Shown here one piece after another: positions 33,146-42,410 of a stretch of DNA of 64,000 nucleotides. The DNA is taken from NCBI RefSeq assembly GCF_900119315.1, contig NZ_LT827010.1:3195001-3259000 (forward strand), given 5' to 3'. A program made the translations under genes and the position numbers. The number at the start of each line of letters is the position of its first letter. Within the stretch, counting starts at the first letter, position 1. This DNA comes from Actinoplanes sp. SE50/110. Its GTDB lineage: Bacteria > Actinomycetota > Actinomycetes > Mycobacteriales > Micromonosporaceae. The notes under the pieces are model-generated. The model did no database searches. It worked only from the letters and a program-made list of their open reading frames with translations, and had not been told where the DNA came from.

Positions 33146-34050
33146 ACCCGGGTGGGCAGCGGCCCGCCGTGGTAGGCGACCGCGTCGCTGAACGCGGCGA
33201 TCAGGTCGAGGTCGGTCCCGTGGTGGTCGGCGTAGTACCGGTGCAGGTTGAGCACCAGCCGTTCGGCGTCCGCCCAGCCGGCGAATTCTCCCAGGTCGAC
33301 GGCGCGGGCCGCGTCCAGCGGCGGCCGGCCGTCGGCGATGCCGGCCGCGCCGGCGTCCAGGACGAGGTGGTAGTAGCGACGGTGTTCGTCGAGGACCCGG
33401 GCGATGTCGGCACCCTCCAGGATCGGCCCGTGCCCGGGGACGATCACTTCCGGTGCGAGGCCGGCCAGCCAGTCGACGGCGGCCAGCGCGCCGGTCACCG
33501 AGCCCATGAAGACGAGCGGGGTCAGCCCGGCGAAGACCAGGTCGCCGGTGAACAGCACGCGGGCGTCGGGCACCCAGGCGATCAGGTCGCCGGTGGTGTG
33601 CGCGGGCCCGCCCGGGTGCCGCAGCTCGATCCGCCGGTCGCCGAGGTGCACGGTCATCGCGCCGGTGACGGTCAGGTCGGGCAGCCGCCGGGTGACGTCA
33701 CCCCAGTCCGGCACCGGCGACCAGAACGGCGGGCAGCCGTCGATGATCGGATCGACCCGCAGCCCTTCGCGCATGTTCTCCTGCCCGATCAGCACGGTTG
33801 CGGCGGGCAGCAGGCAGTTGCCGTACGTGTGATCGCCGTGCTGGTGGGTGTTGACCGCGAGTTTCGGCGCCTGCCCGGTCGCCGCCCGCAGTGTCTCCAG
33901 GAACCGCCGCGCCCGCGTCTCGGTCGCGCACGTGTCGACCACGAGCTGCCCGTCCGCGGTGCTGACCGCGCCCGCGTTGTTCAGCCACCACGACCCGTCG
34001 GCCTGCAGCCAGGCGTGAATCCCCGGCCGTACCTCGATCAGCTCGCCCAT
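33142..34050 (-). CDS. MBL-fold metallo-hydrolase
   Basis: 302-residue metallo-beta-lactamase-fold hydrolase. The metal-binding motif is NTHQHGDH, the further ligands lie in GPAHTTGD (His), FTGDLVF (Asp) and VPGHGP (His). It is cytoplasmic with no signal peptide; related proteins are thioesterases, lactonases or detoxifying hydrolases. TAATCT at -12 to -7 of the ATG predicts a leaderless mRNA. It is divergent from an aminotransferase gene and followed, with overlap, by the methyltransferase remnant. Confidence 0.87.
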   Translation of the reverse strand: MGELIEVRPGIHAWLQADGSWWLNNAGAVSTADGQLVVDTCATETRARRFLETLRAATGQAPKLAVNTHQHGDHTYGNCLLPAATVLIGQENMREGLRVDPIIDGCPPFWSPVPDWGDVTRRLPDLTVTGAMTVHLGDRRIELRHPGGPAHTTGDLIAWVPDARVLFTGDLVFAGLTPLVFMGSVTGALAAVDWLAGLAPEVIVPGHGPILEGADIARVLDEHRRYYHLVLDAGAAGIADGRPPLDAARAVDLGEFAGWADAERLVLNLHRYYADHHGTDLDLIAAFSDAVAYHGGPLPTRV

Positions 34051-34056
34051 GCCGTG

Positions 34057-34062
34057 AGATTA
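34057..34062 (-). promoter_or_regulatory. -10 box TAATCT of the leaderless MBL-fold gene
   Basis: TAATCT on the minus strand at -12 to -7 of the ATG at 34050, no ribosome site between. Confidence 0.5.
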
Positions 34063-34150
34063 CCGGCCGGGAAGATTTGCGGCGGGAAAGGACGCCGGCG
34101 GCAAATCATATCGGTTGTACGAGGATCCGCGGCGCTGAAAGGATTCTGTC

Positions 34151-35326
34151 ATGCGCCGCATTTCTCAGCGAGTTTCCGCCATTGCCGAATCCGCCACCCT
34201 GGCCGTCGACGCCAGGGCGAAGGCGTTGCGGGCCGCCGGTCGCCCGGTCATCGGGTTCGGTGCCGGCGAGCCCGATTTCCCCACCTCGGAGCACATCGTC
34301 GAGGCCGCCGCCCGGGCGTGCCGGCGCCCGGAGTCGCACCGCTACAGTCCGACCGCCGGGCAGCCCGCGCTGCGCGAGGCGATCGCGCAAGCTTCCCCGT
34401 TGCCGCTGACCGCCGACCGGGTGCTCGTCACCAACGGCGGCAAGCAGGCTGTCTACCAGGCGTTCGCCACGATTCTCGACCCGGGTGACGAGGTGCTGGT
34501 GCCGGCACCCTACTGGACCACCTACCCGGAGGCGATCCGGCTGGCCGGCGGCGTGCCGGTCGATGTGCCGGCCGACGAGTCCACCGGTTACCTGGTCACC
34601 GTCGATAAGTTGGCGGCGGCCCGCACCCCGCGCACCCGGGTGTTGCTGGTCTGCTCCCCGTCCAATCCGACCGGCGCCGTCCATTCCCGGCAACAACTGG
34701 CGGAGATCGGGCAGTGGGCCGTACAGAACAATCTCTTCGTCGTCACCGACGAGATCTATCAGCACCTGGTCTACGGTGACGCGCAATTCCATTCGCTGCC
34801 GGCGCTGGTGCCCGCGCTCGCCGACCGGACGCTGGTGCTCAGCGGCGTGTCGAAGACGTTCGCGATGACCGGCTGGCGGGTCGGCTGGATGACCGGCCCG
34901 CGTGACCTGATCGACGCCGCCGCCAATCTGCAGTCGCACCTCACGTCGCATGTGGGCAACGTCGCGCAGGCCGCCGCGCTGGCCGCGCTCACCGGCGGCC
35001 TGGACGCGGCCGAGCGGATGCGCTCGGCGTTCGACCGGCGCCGGCGCACCATCGTCGGGATGCTCAACGACATCCCCGGCGTGGTCTGCCCCGAGCCGCA
35101 GGGCGCGTTCTACGTCTTCCCGTCGGTCCGCGGCCTGCTCGGGCGGGAGCTGCGCGGCCGCCGCCCGCAGACCTCCGCCGAGCTGGCCACGCTCATCCTG
35201 GAGGAGGCGGAGGTGGCGGTCGTGCCGGGGGAGGCGTTCGGCATGCCCGGCTACTTCCGGTTCTCGTACGCGCTGGGCGACGACGACCTGGTCGAGGGCG
35301 TCACCCGGATCGCCAAGCTCCTCTGA
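34151..35326 (+). CDS. class I/II pyridoxal-phosphate aminotransferase (aspartate type)
   Basis: 391-residue aminotransferase of the AspAT Ib group. Marks: [20 protein letters not shown] at the N-terminus, [10 protein letters not shown] (substrate site), [11 protein letters not shown] (cofactor phosphate), [20 protein letters not shown] and [13 protein letters not shown] with the PLP-binding Lys. It should transfer the amino group between aspartate (or prephenate) and 2-oxoglutarate. AAAGGA lies before the ATG. The close match to the housekeeping type suggests a role in amino-acid metabolism. It stands alone, divergent from the MBL-fold gene. Confidence 0.92.
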   Translation: MRRISQRVSAIAESATLAVDARAKALRAAGRPVIGFGAGEPDFPTSEHIVEAAARACRRPESHRYSPTAGQPALREAIAQASPLPLTADRVLVTNGGKQAVYQAFATILDPGDEVLVPAPYWTTYPEAIRLAGGVPVDVPADESTGYLVTVDKLAAARTPRTRVLLVCSPSNPTGAVHSRQQLAEIGQWAVQNNLFVVTDEIYQHLVYGDAQFHSLPALVPALADRTLVLSGVSKTFAMTGWRVGWMTGPRDLIDAAANLQSHLTSHVGNVAQAAALAALTGGLDAAERMRSAFDRRRRTIVGMLNDIPGVVCPEPQGAFYVFPSVRGLLGRELRGRRPQTSAELATLILEEAEVAVVPGEAFGMPGYFRFSYALGDDDLVEGVTRIAKLL

Positions 35327-35391
35327 CTTCGTTCGGGTGCACCCCGGCCGAAAACCCGGTGCGTGCCGGGCCGGCTGGTCAGCGTTCACCT

Positions 35392-36603
35392 GTGAAGATC
35401 CTGACGGCGATGCTCGGCGCCGCCCTGGCCCTGTCCCCGGCGGCGCCCGCGCACGATGAGAAGATCGCCTACACCCGGTGGACGGCGCTGCCGGCCTGGC
35501 CGCGACCGGCCGGGCGCACCACCTACGCCGGCCGGGCCTGGGAGTCGGCGAGCTGGACCGGGCCGGTGCACCGGATCGGTTTCGGCGCCTCCCAGCTGGT
35601 CGCCTCGTGGGACGCGCGGACTCCGGCCGGTACCTGGTTGCAGGTCGACATGCGGGGGACCTACACCAACGGGCAGAAGACGCCCTGGTACGTGATGGGC
35701 CGCTGGGCGTCGGGTGAGGAGGCGATCAGGCGTACCTCGGTGCGCGGGCAGCACGATCCGTACTCGTCGATCGACACCGACACCTTCACGATCACCGACC
35801 CGGCCCGCGGGGTGCTGCTCGCCGACTACCAGCTGCGGCTCACCGCTTTCACCGCCCCGGGCTCCGCGGTGCTGCCGGAGGTCCGGGAGGTGGGGGCGAT
35901 GGTCTCCGACGTACCGCCGCGATTCGAGGTGCGGCGCAGCGACGGCCACCTCGCGTGGGGGCGGGAACTGGCGGTGCCGCGCCGCTCACAGAAGATCCAT
36001 GCCGGGCAGTATCCGCAGTACAACGGGGGCGGGGAGGCGTGGTGCTCGCCCACCTCGACGGCGATGGTGGTGGAATACTGGCATCGTGGGCCGAGCCGGG
36101 CGGACCTGGCCTGGGTCGATCCGTCCTACGCCGATCCGCAGGTCGACAACGCGGCCCGGCACACCTACGACGTCGCCTACGACGGCACCGGCAACTGGCC
36201 GTTCAACACCGCCTACGCCGCCGGTTTCGACCTGGAGGCGATCGTCACCCGGCTGCACTCCCTCGACGACGCCGAGCATTTCATCGCGGCCGGGATCCCG
36301 GTGATCACCTCCCAGTCGTTCCTGCCGGCGGAGCTGGACGGGGCGGGTTACGGCACCGCCGGGCACCTCATGGTGATCATCGGCTTCACCACCACCGGCG
36401 ACGTGATCGTCAACGACCCGGCGTCCGCTTCGGACGAACGGGTGCGCCATGTCTACCGGCGGGAGCAGTTCGAGCGGATCTGGCAGCGGACCCGGCGGCA
36501 CCGCGCGGACGGGACCGTGACCAACGGCAGCGGCGGCATCGCCTACCTGATCAAACCGTGGACGACGCCGTGGCCGCGGGTGCCTGGCGCCACGAACTGG
36601 TGA
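35392..36603 (+). CDS. secreted C39-like cysteine peptidase
   Basis: 403 residues from the GTG at 35392. The N-terminus is a signal peptide (ILTAMLGAALALSPAAPAH). Residues about 20-190 form a beta-rich N-terminal domain of unknown role. The C-terminal part is a Peptidase_C39_2 papain-fold domain: GGEAWCSPTSTAMVVEYW with the nucleophile Cys, GYGTAGHLMVIIGFT with the His and VNDPAS with the Asp. It probably acts outside the cell. CAGCGT at -12 to -7 is a weak leaderless signal. A strong hairpin lies downstream. Confidence 0.87.
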   Translation: MKILTAMLGAALALSPAAPAHDEKIAYTRWTALPAWPRPAGRTTYAGRAWESASWTGPVHRIGFGASQLVASWDARTPAGTWLQVDMRGTYTNGQKTPWYVMGRWASGEEAIRRTSVRGQHDPYSSIDTDTFTITDPARGVLLADYQLRLTAFTAPGSAVLPEVREVGAMVSDVPPRFEVRRSDGHLAWGRELAVPRRSQKIHAGQYPQYNGGGEAWCSPTSTAMVVEYWHRGPSRADLAWVDPSYADPQVDNAARHTYDVAYDGTGNWPFNTAYAAGFDLEAIVTRLHSLDDAEHFIAAGIPVITSQSFLPAELDGAGYGTAGHLMVIIGFTTTGDVIVNDPASASDERVRHVYRREQFERIWQRTRRHRADGTVTNGSGGIAYLIKPWTTPWPRVPGATNW

Positions 36604-36727
36604 CCCGTTCGCCGGAGACCACTACGCGGCTGTATCGGGAGTCGACCGGCGAGCCGGTGGCGTTCACCGAGGACTCGGAGCGGGTGTTCCCCTTGACGGC
36701 GATCACCGGTGCGGCCTTGGCCGGCTC

Positions 36728-36780
36728 CGCTGACGACCGCTGCCCACGCCGGAAGTCGGCGTGGGCAGCGGTCGTCAGCG
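36728..36780. terminator. 23-bp perfect stem, bidirectional terminator between C39 peptidase and ctaD
   Basis: Arms 36728-36750 and 36758-36780 are perfectly complementary (core GACGACCGCTGCCCACGCC), loop GGAAGTC. It separates two convergent genes and lacks a U tract. The stem is unusually long. Confidence 0.8.
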
Positions 36781-36787
36781 ACAGCGG

Positions 36788-38557
36788 TCAGCGTTTCCGC
36801 TTGCGGTCCCGGTCGGCGGCGATGTCCTCGGCGTAGGTCGCGCCGCCGTCCGATTCCCGGGTCAGCGGGCGTGCCCCGCCCTCCGGCGGACCGGCCAGCG
36901 ACTGCTCGCCGGCCGCGAGGTGCGGGTATTTCAGGTCGAAGGCGGGCCGTTCGGAGCGGATCCGGGGCATCCGGTCGAAGTTGCGCAGCGGCGGCGGGCT
37001 GCTGGTGGCCCATTCGAGGGAGTTGCCGTGGCCCCACGGGTCGTCCTCGGTGACGACCTTGCCGACCTTGTACGAGCGCCACACGTTGTAGAGGAACGGC
37101 AGGGTGGCGGCGCCCAGGATGAACGAGCCGATCGAGGAGATCGTGTTCAGGCCGGTGAAGCCGTCGGTGGGCAGAAAGTCGGCGTAGCGGCGCGGCATGC
37201 CGCGGGTGCCGAGCCAGTGCTGGACCAGGAACGTGGTGTGGAAACCGATCATGGTGAGCCAGAAGTGCACCTTGCCGAGGCGCTCGTCGAGCATCCGGCC
37301 GAACATCTTCGGGAACCAGAAGTAGATGCCGGAGAACACGGCGAACACGATCGTGCCGAACAGCACGTAGTGGAAGTGCGCCACCACGAAGTACGAGTCG
37401 GAGACGTGGAAGTCCATCGGCGGGGAGGCCAGGATGATCCCGGACAGGCCGCCGAACAGGAAGGTGACCAGGAAGCCGACCGCGAACAGCATCGGCGTCT
37501 CGAAACTGATCTGGCCACGCCACATGGTGCCGATCCAGGTGAAGAACTTCATCCCGGTCGGCACGCCGATCATGAAGGTGAGGAAGCTGAAGAACGGCAG
37601 CAGCACCTGGCCGGTGGCGTACATGTGGTGTGCCCAGACGCTCATCGACAGGGCGGCGATCGCGATGGTGGCGGCGACCAGGCCCTTGTAGCCGAACAGC
37701 GGCTTGCGGCTGAACACCGGGATGACCTCGGTGATGATGCCGAAGAACGGCAGGGCGATGATGTACACCTCGGGGTGGCCGAAGAACCAGAACAGGTGCT
37801 GCCAGAGCATCGGGCCGCCGGTGGCCACGTCGAAGACGTGCGCGCCGAGGACGCGGTCGGCGGCCAGGGCGAACAGCGCGGCCGCCAGGAACGGGAACAC
37901 CATGATCGCCAGCAGTGCGGTGACCAGCATGTTCCAGGTCATGATCGGCATCCGGAACATGGTCATGCCGGGTGCCCGCAGGGTCAGGATCGTGGTGATC
38001 AGGTTGACCGAGCCGAGGATCGTGCCCAGACCGGAGATGGCCAGGCCGACCACCCAGCAGTTCCCGCCGATCCCGGGGGAGTGCAGCGAGTCGCTCAGCG
38101 GGGTGTAGGCGAACCACCCGAAGTCGGCCGCCCCGCCGGGGGTGATGAAGCCGCTGATCGCGATCAGCGTGCCGAACAGGTACAGCCAGTACGCGAACGC
38201 GTTGAGCCGGGGGAACGCCACGTCCGGGGCGCCGATTTGGATCGGCACCACGAAATTGCCGAACGCGAACACGATCGGGGTGGCGAAGAACAGCAGCATC
38301 GCCGTGCCGTGCATGGTGAACAGCTGGTTGTACTGCTCCGGCGAGAGAATCTGCATGCCGGGCCGGGCCAGTTCGGCGCGCATCAGCAGCGCCATGATCC
38401 CACCGATCACGTAGAAGATGATCGACGTGATCATGTACATGATCCCGATCTGCTTCGCGTCGGTGGTCCGCACGATGCGGGCCAGGGCGGATCCTCGCAC
38501 CTGCCGGCGGATCGGATGGGGCCGTGTGGGGGTGGGCCTCGCGGCGACGGTGGTCAT
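36788..38557 (-). CDS. ctaD: cytochrome c oxidase subunit I
   Basis: 589-residue heme-copper oxidase subunit I of the aa3 type, with twelve helices, the catalytic subunit that reduces oxygen and pumps protons. Heme and copper ligands are visible in [12 protein letters not shown] (His), [15 protein letters not shown] (His-Tyr crosslink region), WAHHMYATG (Cu-B His pair) and [11 protein letters not shown] (heme His). GAGGAGG lies before the ATG at 38557. No other oxidase subunit gene (ctaC, ctaE, qcr) is nearby, so this may be an additional stand-alone copy. The cytoplasmic C-terminus is long and charged. Confidence 0.95.
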   Translation of the reverse strand: MTTVAARPTPTRPHPIRRQVRGSALARIVRTTDAKQIGIMYMITSIIFYVIGGIMALLMRAELARPGMQILSPEQYNQLFTMHGTAMLLFFATPIVFAFGNFVVPIQIGAPDVAFPRLNAFAYWLYLFGTLIAISGFITPGGAADFGWFAYTPLSDSLHSPGIGGNCWVVGLAISGLGTILGSVNLITTILTLRAPGMTMFRMPIMTWNMLVTALLAIMVFPFLAAALFALAADRVLGAHVFDVATGGPMLWQHLFWFFGHPEVYIIALPFFGIITEVIPVFSRKPLFGYKGLVAATIAIAALSMSVWAHHMYATGQVLLPFFSFLTFMIGVPTGMKFFTWIGTMWRGQISFETPMLFAVGFLVTFLFGGLSGIILASPPMDFHVSDSYFVVAHFHYVLFGTIVFAVFSGIYFWFPKMFGRMLDERLGKVHFWLTMIGFHTTFLVQHWLGTRGMPRRYADFLPTDGFTGLNTISSIGSFILGAATLPFLYNVWRSYKVGKVVTEDDPWGHGNSLEWATSSPPPLRNFDRMPRIRSERPAFDLKYPHLAAGEQSLAGPPEGGARPLTRESDGGATYAEDIAADRDRKRKR

Positions 38558-38656
38558 CCAGCCTCCTCGGCTGCGATTGAGGATCCAGTGCTCACCCTCT
38601 GTTATAGGCTTATCAAACGATATTTCGTGCCGGATCGGGTCTATCGGGTGGCCGGT

Positions 38657-38896
38657 GTGCTGGAAGAGAAGGATCGTCGCGCGCTCGCGGAGATCGAGAA
38701 TGAGTTGACGGTCGCCGATCCGGGGTTCGCCCGCCGGATGCGGCGCGGAGACGGCGAGCTGCCCGCCGTGGCGGCGTCGTGCGTGCTGGCATTCCTGGCC
38801 ATGCCGTTCACCGCGCTGCTGTTCGGCCCGGCCGCGGTCCTGGTTGTCGTCAACATCGCGATCGCGGTGATCATGCTGGTCGTCGCGTCCCGGTGA
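38657..38896 (+). CDS. DUF3040 small membrane protein
   Basis: 79 residues from the GTG at 38657 (GTG 38648 is also in frame). The start [28 protein letters not shown] is the DUF3040 signature, followed by two membrane helices. Function unknown; the family is common in actinobacteria. It lies divergent from ctaD, with an AT-rich stretch (38601-38630) between them that probably holds promoters for both. Confidence 0.75.
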   Translation: MLEEKDRRALAEIENELTVADPGFARRMRRGDGELPAVAASCVLAFLAMPFTALLFGPAAVLVVVNIAIAVIMLVVASR

Positions 38897-39023
38897 GCCC
38901 GGCCGGCCGGCCGGCGCCATGGCGATCATGCTGGTCGTCGTGTCGTGTCGATCCTGGCCGGCCGGATCTCCTCGGCCTGCTCGTCGCCGGCTCTCCGGCG
39001 GAAAGCCGGAGTGCCGACGGGCG

Positions 39024-39449
39024 TCAGTCGATCAGCCAGGTGATCAGCGACATGCCGGCCGGGGACACGGCGGCCACCAGCACCAGCAGCATGGCCACCG
39101 CGCTCCCGGCCAGCGTCGCGGTCAGCCCGCGGCGCCCGGCGGTGTGCCCCTGCAGGAACAGCGCCACCGAGACGGCCAGGCCCAGCCCGGCCAGCAGTGG
39201 CGCCACCGGCAGGAAGAACGTCACGAAATAGCCGCCCGTCCAACCGGTCAGCACGTCGGCGTTCGCGGTGTACCGGTCGTCGGGGGAGGGCACGTACCAG
39301 TGCCCGGCGAAGTCCGCGGCCCGCGCCAGCGCCGAGCAGGCACACAGGGCGGTCAGCGCCGCCAACGCATACTGCGCGCCGGACAGCACCCACACCCCGG
39401 TCCGCCGGCGGGACAGAGCCGGCACCCCGTTCACCGCAGCAGCAGTCAT
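39024..39449 (-). CDS. small integral membrane protein of unknown function
   Basis: 141 residues with about four helices: [47 protein letters not shown] and [17 protein letters not shown], with the loop [25 protein letters not shown] between the first two. I do not recognise the family. The ATG at 39449 was chosen because TACTAT lies at -12 to -7 (leaderless). It follows the LtrA-like gene with a gap of 27 bases. Confidence 0.65.
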   Translation of the reverse strand: MTAAAVNGVPALSRRRTGVWVLSGAQYALAALTALCACSALARAADFAGHWYVPSPDDRYTANADVLTGWTGGYFVTFFLPVAPLLAGLGLAVSVALFLQGHTAGRRGLTATLAGSAVAMLLVLVAAVSPAGMSLITWLID

Positions 39450-39455
39450 CGGCGC

Positions 39456-39461
39456 ATAGTA
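39456..39461 (-). promoter_or_regulatory. -10 box TACTAT of a leaderless membrane-protein gene
   Basis: TACTAT on the minus strand, -12 to -7 of the ATG at 39449. Confidence 0.5.
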
Positions 39462-39476
39462 GACGATCGTTGCCAC

Positions 39477-40700
39477 CTAGGGCGCCGCCTCGGTCGCGAC
39501 CGGGGTGACCGGGGTCGTCAGCCGGCGGTAGCCGATCTGCCACAAAGCCAGCAGCAACAGCCCCGCCACCAGCGACCAGGCCGGCAGGTGCGCCCCGAGA
39601 ACGCCGAGCAGGGCGGCGCCGGCCGCCGACGGCAGCGCCCAACCGGCGGTCCAGCGGCCGGCCGCGCGGGTCACCCCGAGCGGCCCGCCGACCAGGAAAT
39701 AGACGGCCGCACCGCCGCACAGCAGCCAGCGGCCGGCGGACCCGCCGTGCGCACCGTCGCCGGCCGCGGCCATCCCGCCGAGCCCGGCCGCGATCGCCAC
39801 GATCGCCGCGGTGGTCAGGTAGTGCACCGGCATGGTCAGCCGCAGGGCGCGGGACCAGGCGCCGGCGACCGGGGCGGCGGCCGAGCCGTACTGCAGGGTG
39901 AGCCACCACAGCGCGACGAGGAGACCGAAACCGACCAACACCAGGATCCACATCTCGTACGACCATTGCTCGGTCCCGGCCGCCTCATTGACCAGCTGCG
40001 CGACCGCCTCGCCGAGCACGATGATCACGAACAGGCCGAGCCGTTCGCCCAGGTGCGGCCGGTCGGCGGCGGCCGCCGACGGCACCGGGTCGGCCTCGTG
40101 CCAGGGCGCGATCCGGCGGACCAGCCGGGTCGTCCAGCGGCGCTGGTCCCGCTCGTAGTCGCTGATCTGTTCGGCCAGCACCCGGTCGGGGGAGCCGGAG
40201 GCGCGCAGGGTGAAGCCCAGGTCGACGACGATGCCGAGCACCCACAGCCAGTACCGGGCCGGTTCCTCGAAGCCGAGCGAGGCGACCCACGGGACCAGGC
40301 CGATCGCCTGGTGCACGCCGGGCCACTCGGTCATCACCTCGTTCGACCGCTTCCATGAGGCGACGGCGAGCATCCGGCAGGCGACGTAGGCGATGATGAA
40401 CGGCTGCGGCCGGTCGTGCTCGGCCAGCTGCGGCACCGACGCGGCCATCACCGCGATCCCGAACATCGCGGACAGCATGGTGAGCAGATGGGTGCCGGTG
40501 GCCGCCACGTTGGCGTACAGCGTGAAGCCGGTCCACACGCTCCACATCGCGTAGTACAGCACCGCGAAGATCAGCAGCTGCCGGCCGTCCGGCCCGGTGT
40601 GCAGCAGGTGGGCCAGCTGGGCGACAGCGGCCACGATGACCAGGTCGAAGAAGAGCTCCAGCCAGGTGGCGTGCCGTTCCTCAGTGGTGGCGTGCGACAT
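39477..40700 (-). CDS. low temperature requirement A (LtrA)-like membrane protein
   Basis: 407-residue membrane protein with about twelve helices. LtrA family marks: TWLELFFDLVIVAAVAQLAHLL at the N-terminus, YERDQRRWTTRL-type loop, PHLGERLGLFVIIVLGEAV and the Trp-rich LVALWWLTLQYG. The biochemical role of this family is not established; the name comes from a cold-sensitive Listeria mutant. TAAATT ends seven bases before the ATG, suggesting a leaderless start. A small membrane-protein gene follows on the same strand. Confidence 0.85.
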   Translation of the reverse strand: MSHATTEERHATWLELFFDLVIVAAVAQLAHLLHTGPDGRQLLIFAVLYYAMWSVWTGFTLYANVAATGTHLLTMLSAMFGIAVMAASVPQLAEHDRPQPFIIAYVACRMLAVASWKRSNEVMTEWPGVHQAIGLVPWVASLGFEEPARYWLWVLGIVVDLGFTLRASGSPDRVLAEQISDYERDQRRWTTRLVRRIAPWHEADPVPSAAAADRPHLGERLGLFVIIVLGEAVAQLVNEAAGTEQWSYEMWILVLVGFGLLVALWWLTLQYGSAAAPVAGAWSRALRLTMPVHYLTTAAIVAIAAGLGGMAAAGDGAHGGSAGRWLLCGGAAVYFLVGGPLGVTRAAGRWTAGWALPSAAGAALLGVLGAHLPAWSLVAGLLLLALWQIGYRRLTTPVTPVATEAAP

Positions 40701-40719
40701 GTGCGGAAATTTATCGCAG

Positions 40720-41235
40720 TCACCGTACGCCCCGCGTGTCGCGGGCGAGCGTCGTGAATTCCCGGGCGTGGTGGATCAGCGGGTCGTCGTCCGGTCCGTG
40801 GAAGACCTCCAGGACGGTGGCGACCACCAGGGTGGAGCCGCCGACCGGGAGCCGGTGCATCGGCGCGCAGCGCAGCGCGGCGACCGCGTCGGGCAGGATC
40901 GGCTCGCCGGTCGGCAGGGTGCGCCAGCCCTGCGCCGGGGTGAACCGGTCGCCGGCCGTATGGGCGAACTCCCGGGCCAGGCCGGCGTGCCGCGCGCCGA
41001 GCAGGTGCACCACCAGGCTGGGGGAGTCGAGCAGGGCGCGCGCCGACCGGGTGCCCAGGACCGAGAACGACAGGGCCGGCGGGTCGACCGCGACCGAGGC
41101 GACGCTCGACGCGGTCAGTCCGGCGGGGCCGTCCGGGCCGGCCGCGGTGATCACCGCGACCCCGGTCGGGTAGCGGCGGAAGGCGCCCCGCATGCGGTCG
41201 GCGACGTCCAGGCGGGGCTCGGTGTCCAGATCCAC
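40720..41235 (-). CDS. flavin reductase-like domain protein
   Basis: 171 residues from the GTG at 41235, where TACGGT stands at -12 to -7; a longer frame from the TTG at 41256 is possible. The flavin reductase signature is clear: MRGAFRRYPTGVAVITA, GLTASSVASVAVDPPALSFSV and FAHTAGDRF, ending with LVVATVLEVFHG. Such proteins reduce FMN/FAD with NAD(P)H, often for a separate monooxygenase; no such partner gene is adjacent. Confidence 0.87.
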   Translation of the reverse strand: MDLDTEPRLDVADRMRGAFRRYPTGVAVITAAGPDGPAGLTASSVASVAVDPPALSFSVLGTRSARALLDSPSLVVHLLGARHAGLAREFAHTAGDRFTPAQGWRTLPTGEPILPDAVAALRCAPMHRLPVGGSTLVVATVLEVFHGPDDDPLIHHAREFTTLARDTRGVR

Positions 41236-41241
41236 CCGGGG

Positions 41242-41247
41242 ACCGTA
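41242..41247 (-). promoter_or_regulatory. -10 box TACGGT of the leaderless flavin reductase gene
   Basis: TACGGT on the minus strand, -12 to -7 of the GTG at 41235. It decides the start against the TTG at 41256. Confidence 0.5.
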
Positions 41248-41274
41248 GAACCTCAACCCGAATTCAGGTCAACC

Positions 41275-41796
41275 TCAGATGCGCGGGATCACAACCTTGG
41301 CGACCTTCTTGGCGTCGCCCAGGTTCTGCTCGTCGCTGCCGCCGCGGGAGTAGACGTCGACCTGCACGGTGCCGTACAGGACGTACAGGTGGCCGTTGGC
41401 GGTGAAGGCGGCCTGGCCGACGCCGTCGACGTCGTGCGCCTCGGCGACGGTGACCTTGAAGTCGTCGGCGGTGGTGCGGCTCAGGAAGAGGGCGAGCTGG
41501 CCGCTGTCCTGCTGCCATTGGCAGAAGCGGGAGACGTCACCGGGTGCGGCGCCGTCCCGGTCGACCTGGGTGATCCGGCGACCGGTGAGGCTGGTCACCT
41601 CGGCCCTGGACAACAGCGTACAAGGATCCGGAATGTCGCCGTTGTCCTTGATGGAGGTCGGCGAGACGGAGGCCGCGGAGACCGCGGGGGTCGGCGCGAC
41701 GGTCGGCGCCGGCGCGGCGTCCGCGTTGTTGATCACGCCGCAGCCCGCGCTCGCCAGCAGGACGACCGGGACGAGAGCGGTGCGGCGGTGCTTCAA
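41275..41796 (-). CDS. DUF3558-type lipoprotein
   Basis: 173 residues from the TTG at 41796, which follows AAGGAG at good distance; a longer frame to 41847 lacks a ribosome site. The signal ends in the lipobox ASAGC, so it is anchored to the outer face of the membrane. After a Pro/Ala/Ser linker the DUF3558 domain starts (PDPCTLLSRAEVTSLTGRRI, FCQWQQDSGQLALFL) with a conserved Cys pair. Function unknown; the family is typical of actinobacteria. Confidence 0.78.
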   Translation of the reverse strand: MKHRRTALVPVVLLASAGCGVINNADAAPAPTVAPTPAVSAASVSPTSIKDNGDIPDPCTLLSRAEVTSLTGRRITQVDRDGAAPGDVSRFCQWQQDSGQLALFLSRTTADDFKVTVAEAHDVDGVGQAAFTANGHLYVLYGTVQVDVYSRGGSDEQNLGDAKKVAKVVIPRI

Positions 41797-41915
41797 CAGG
41801 GTCTCCTTAACGCGGTGTGCGAACAGCGCATCACAGGAGGCCGCCAAAAGCCCAGGTCAGTCACCCGGTAGGTGGTAGGAGGGCCGCGGTGGACACGCAC
41901 CGCGGCCCCCGTCGT

Positions 41916-42287
41916 TCATCCGCGCGGACCGGGCCCGCCCGCGTGGTGCGGCCAGCCCGGCAGGTCCGGGCCGCCGGGATGCCCGGTCGCGCCGGGATAC
42001 GCCGGCCGGCCCGCGGTCGACGGACCGCTGCCGCCCCGGCGCACCACCAGCTGCCACAGCCCACGGTAGACGCCGTCGCCCCGGTCACAGGTGTAGTTCA
42101 GCCAGCGTCCGACCAGCTTGCCGGCCTGGCCGGTCCACTGGCAGTCGCCCAGCTGGCCGAAGTATCCGGCGACATCGACGTTGAATCCCGGCGGCGGGTT
42201 CCCCGCGGCCTGGGCCGGCGCGGCACCCACGGCGAATCCGGAGACAACGCCGGCGGCCGCCATGAGCAGCCCTTTCGCCTTGTTCAT
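41916..42287 (-). CDS. small secreted protein, unknown
   Basis: 123 residues. Signal peptide (GLLMAAAGVVSGFAVGAAPAQA), then a short mature domain with two Cys (GDCQWTGQAGKLVGRWLNYTC) and a Gly/Pro-rich tail. AAAGGG lies before the ATG. No family recognised. Confidence 0.65.
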   Translation of the reverse strand: MNKAKGLLMAAAGVVSGFAVGAAPAQAAGNPPPGFNVDVAGYFGQLGDCQWTGQAGKLVGRWLNYTCDRGDGVYRGLWQLVVRRGGSGPSTAGRPAYPGATGHPGGPDLPGWPHHAGGPGPRG

Positions 42288-42370
42288 CCCTTTCAGCCTC
42301 TCTGTTCGGGAGTCGCATGCGCCCCGAGTAGAGCAGAGCCGCGCCGGGACACGGGCGTTGTCCTAGCTTT

Positions 42371-42394
42371 GCGCCCGGGTCCGGGACCGGGCGC
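42371..42394 (-). terminator. hairpin downstream of the peptide deformylase gene
   Basis: GCGCCCGG and CCGGGCGC with an eight-base loop, 17 bases after the def stop. No U tract. Confidence 0.5.
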
Positions 42395-42410
42395 GGATAA
42401 TGGCCTGGGG

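Noticed and set aside
36558..36836. Small open frame after the C39 peptidase (starting at a GTG, reading through ELVTRSPETTTRLYRES)
   Set aside because: It overlaps the peptidase end, runs through the 23-bp terminator stem and into the ctaD end, and has no ribosome site.
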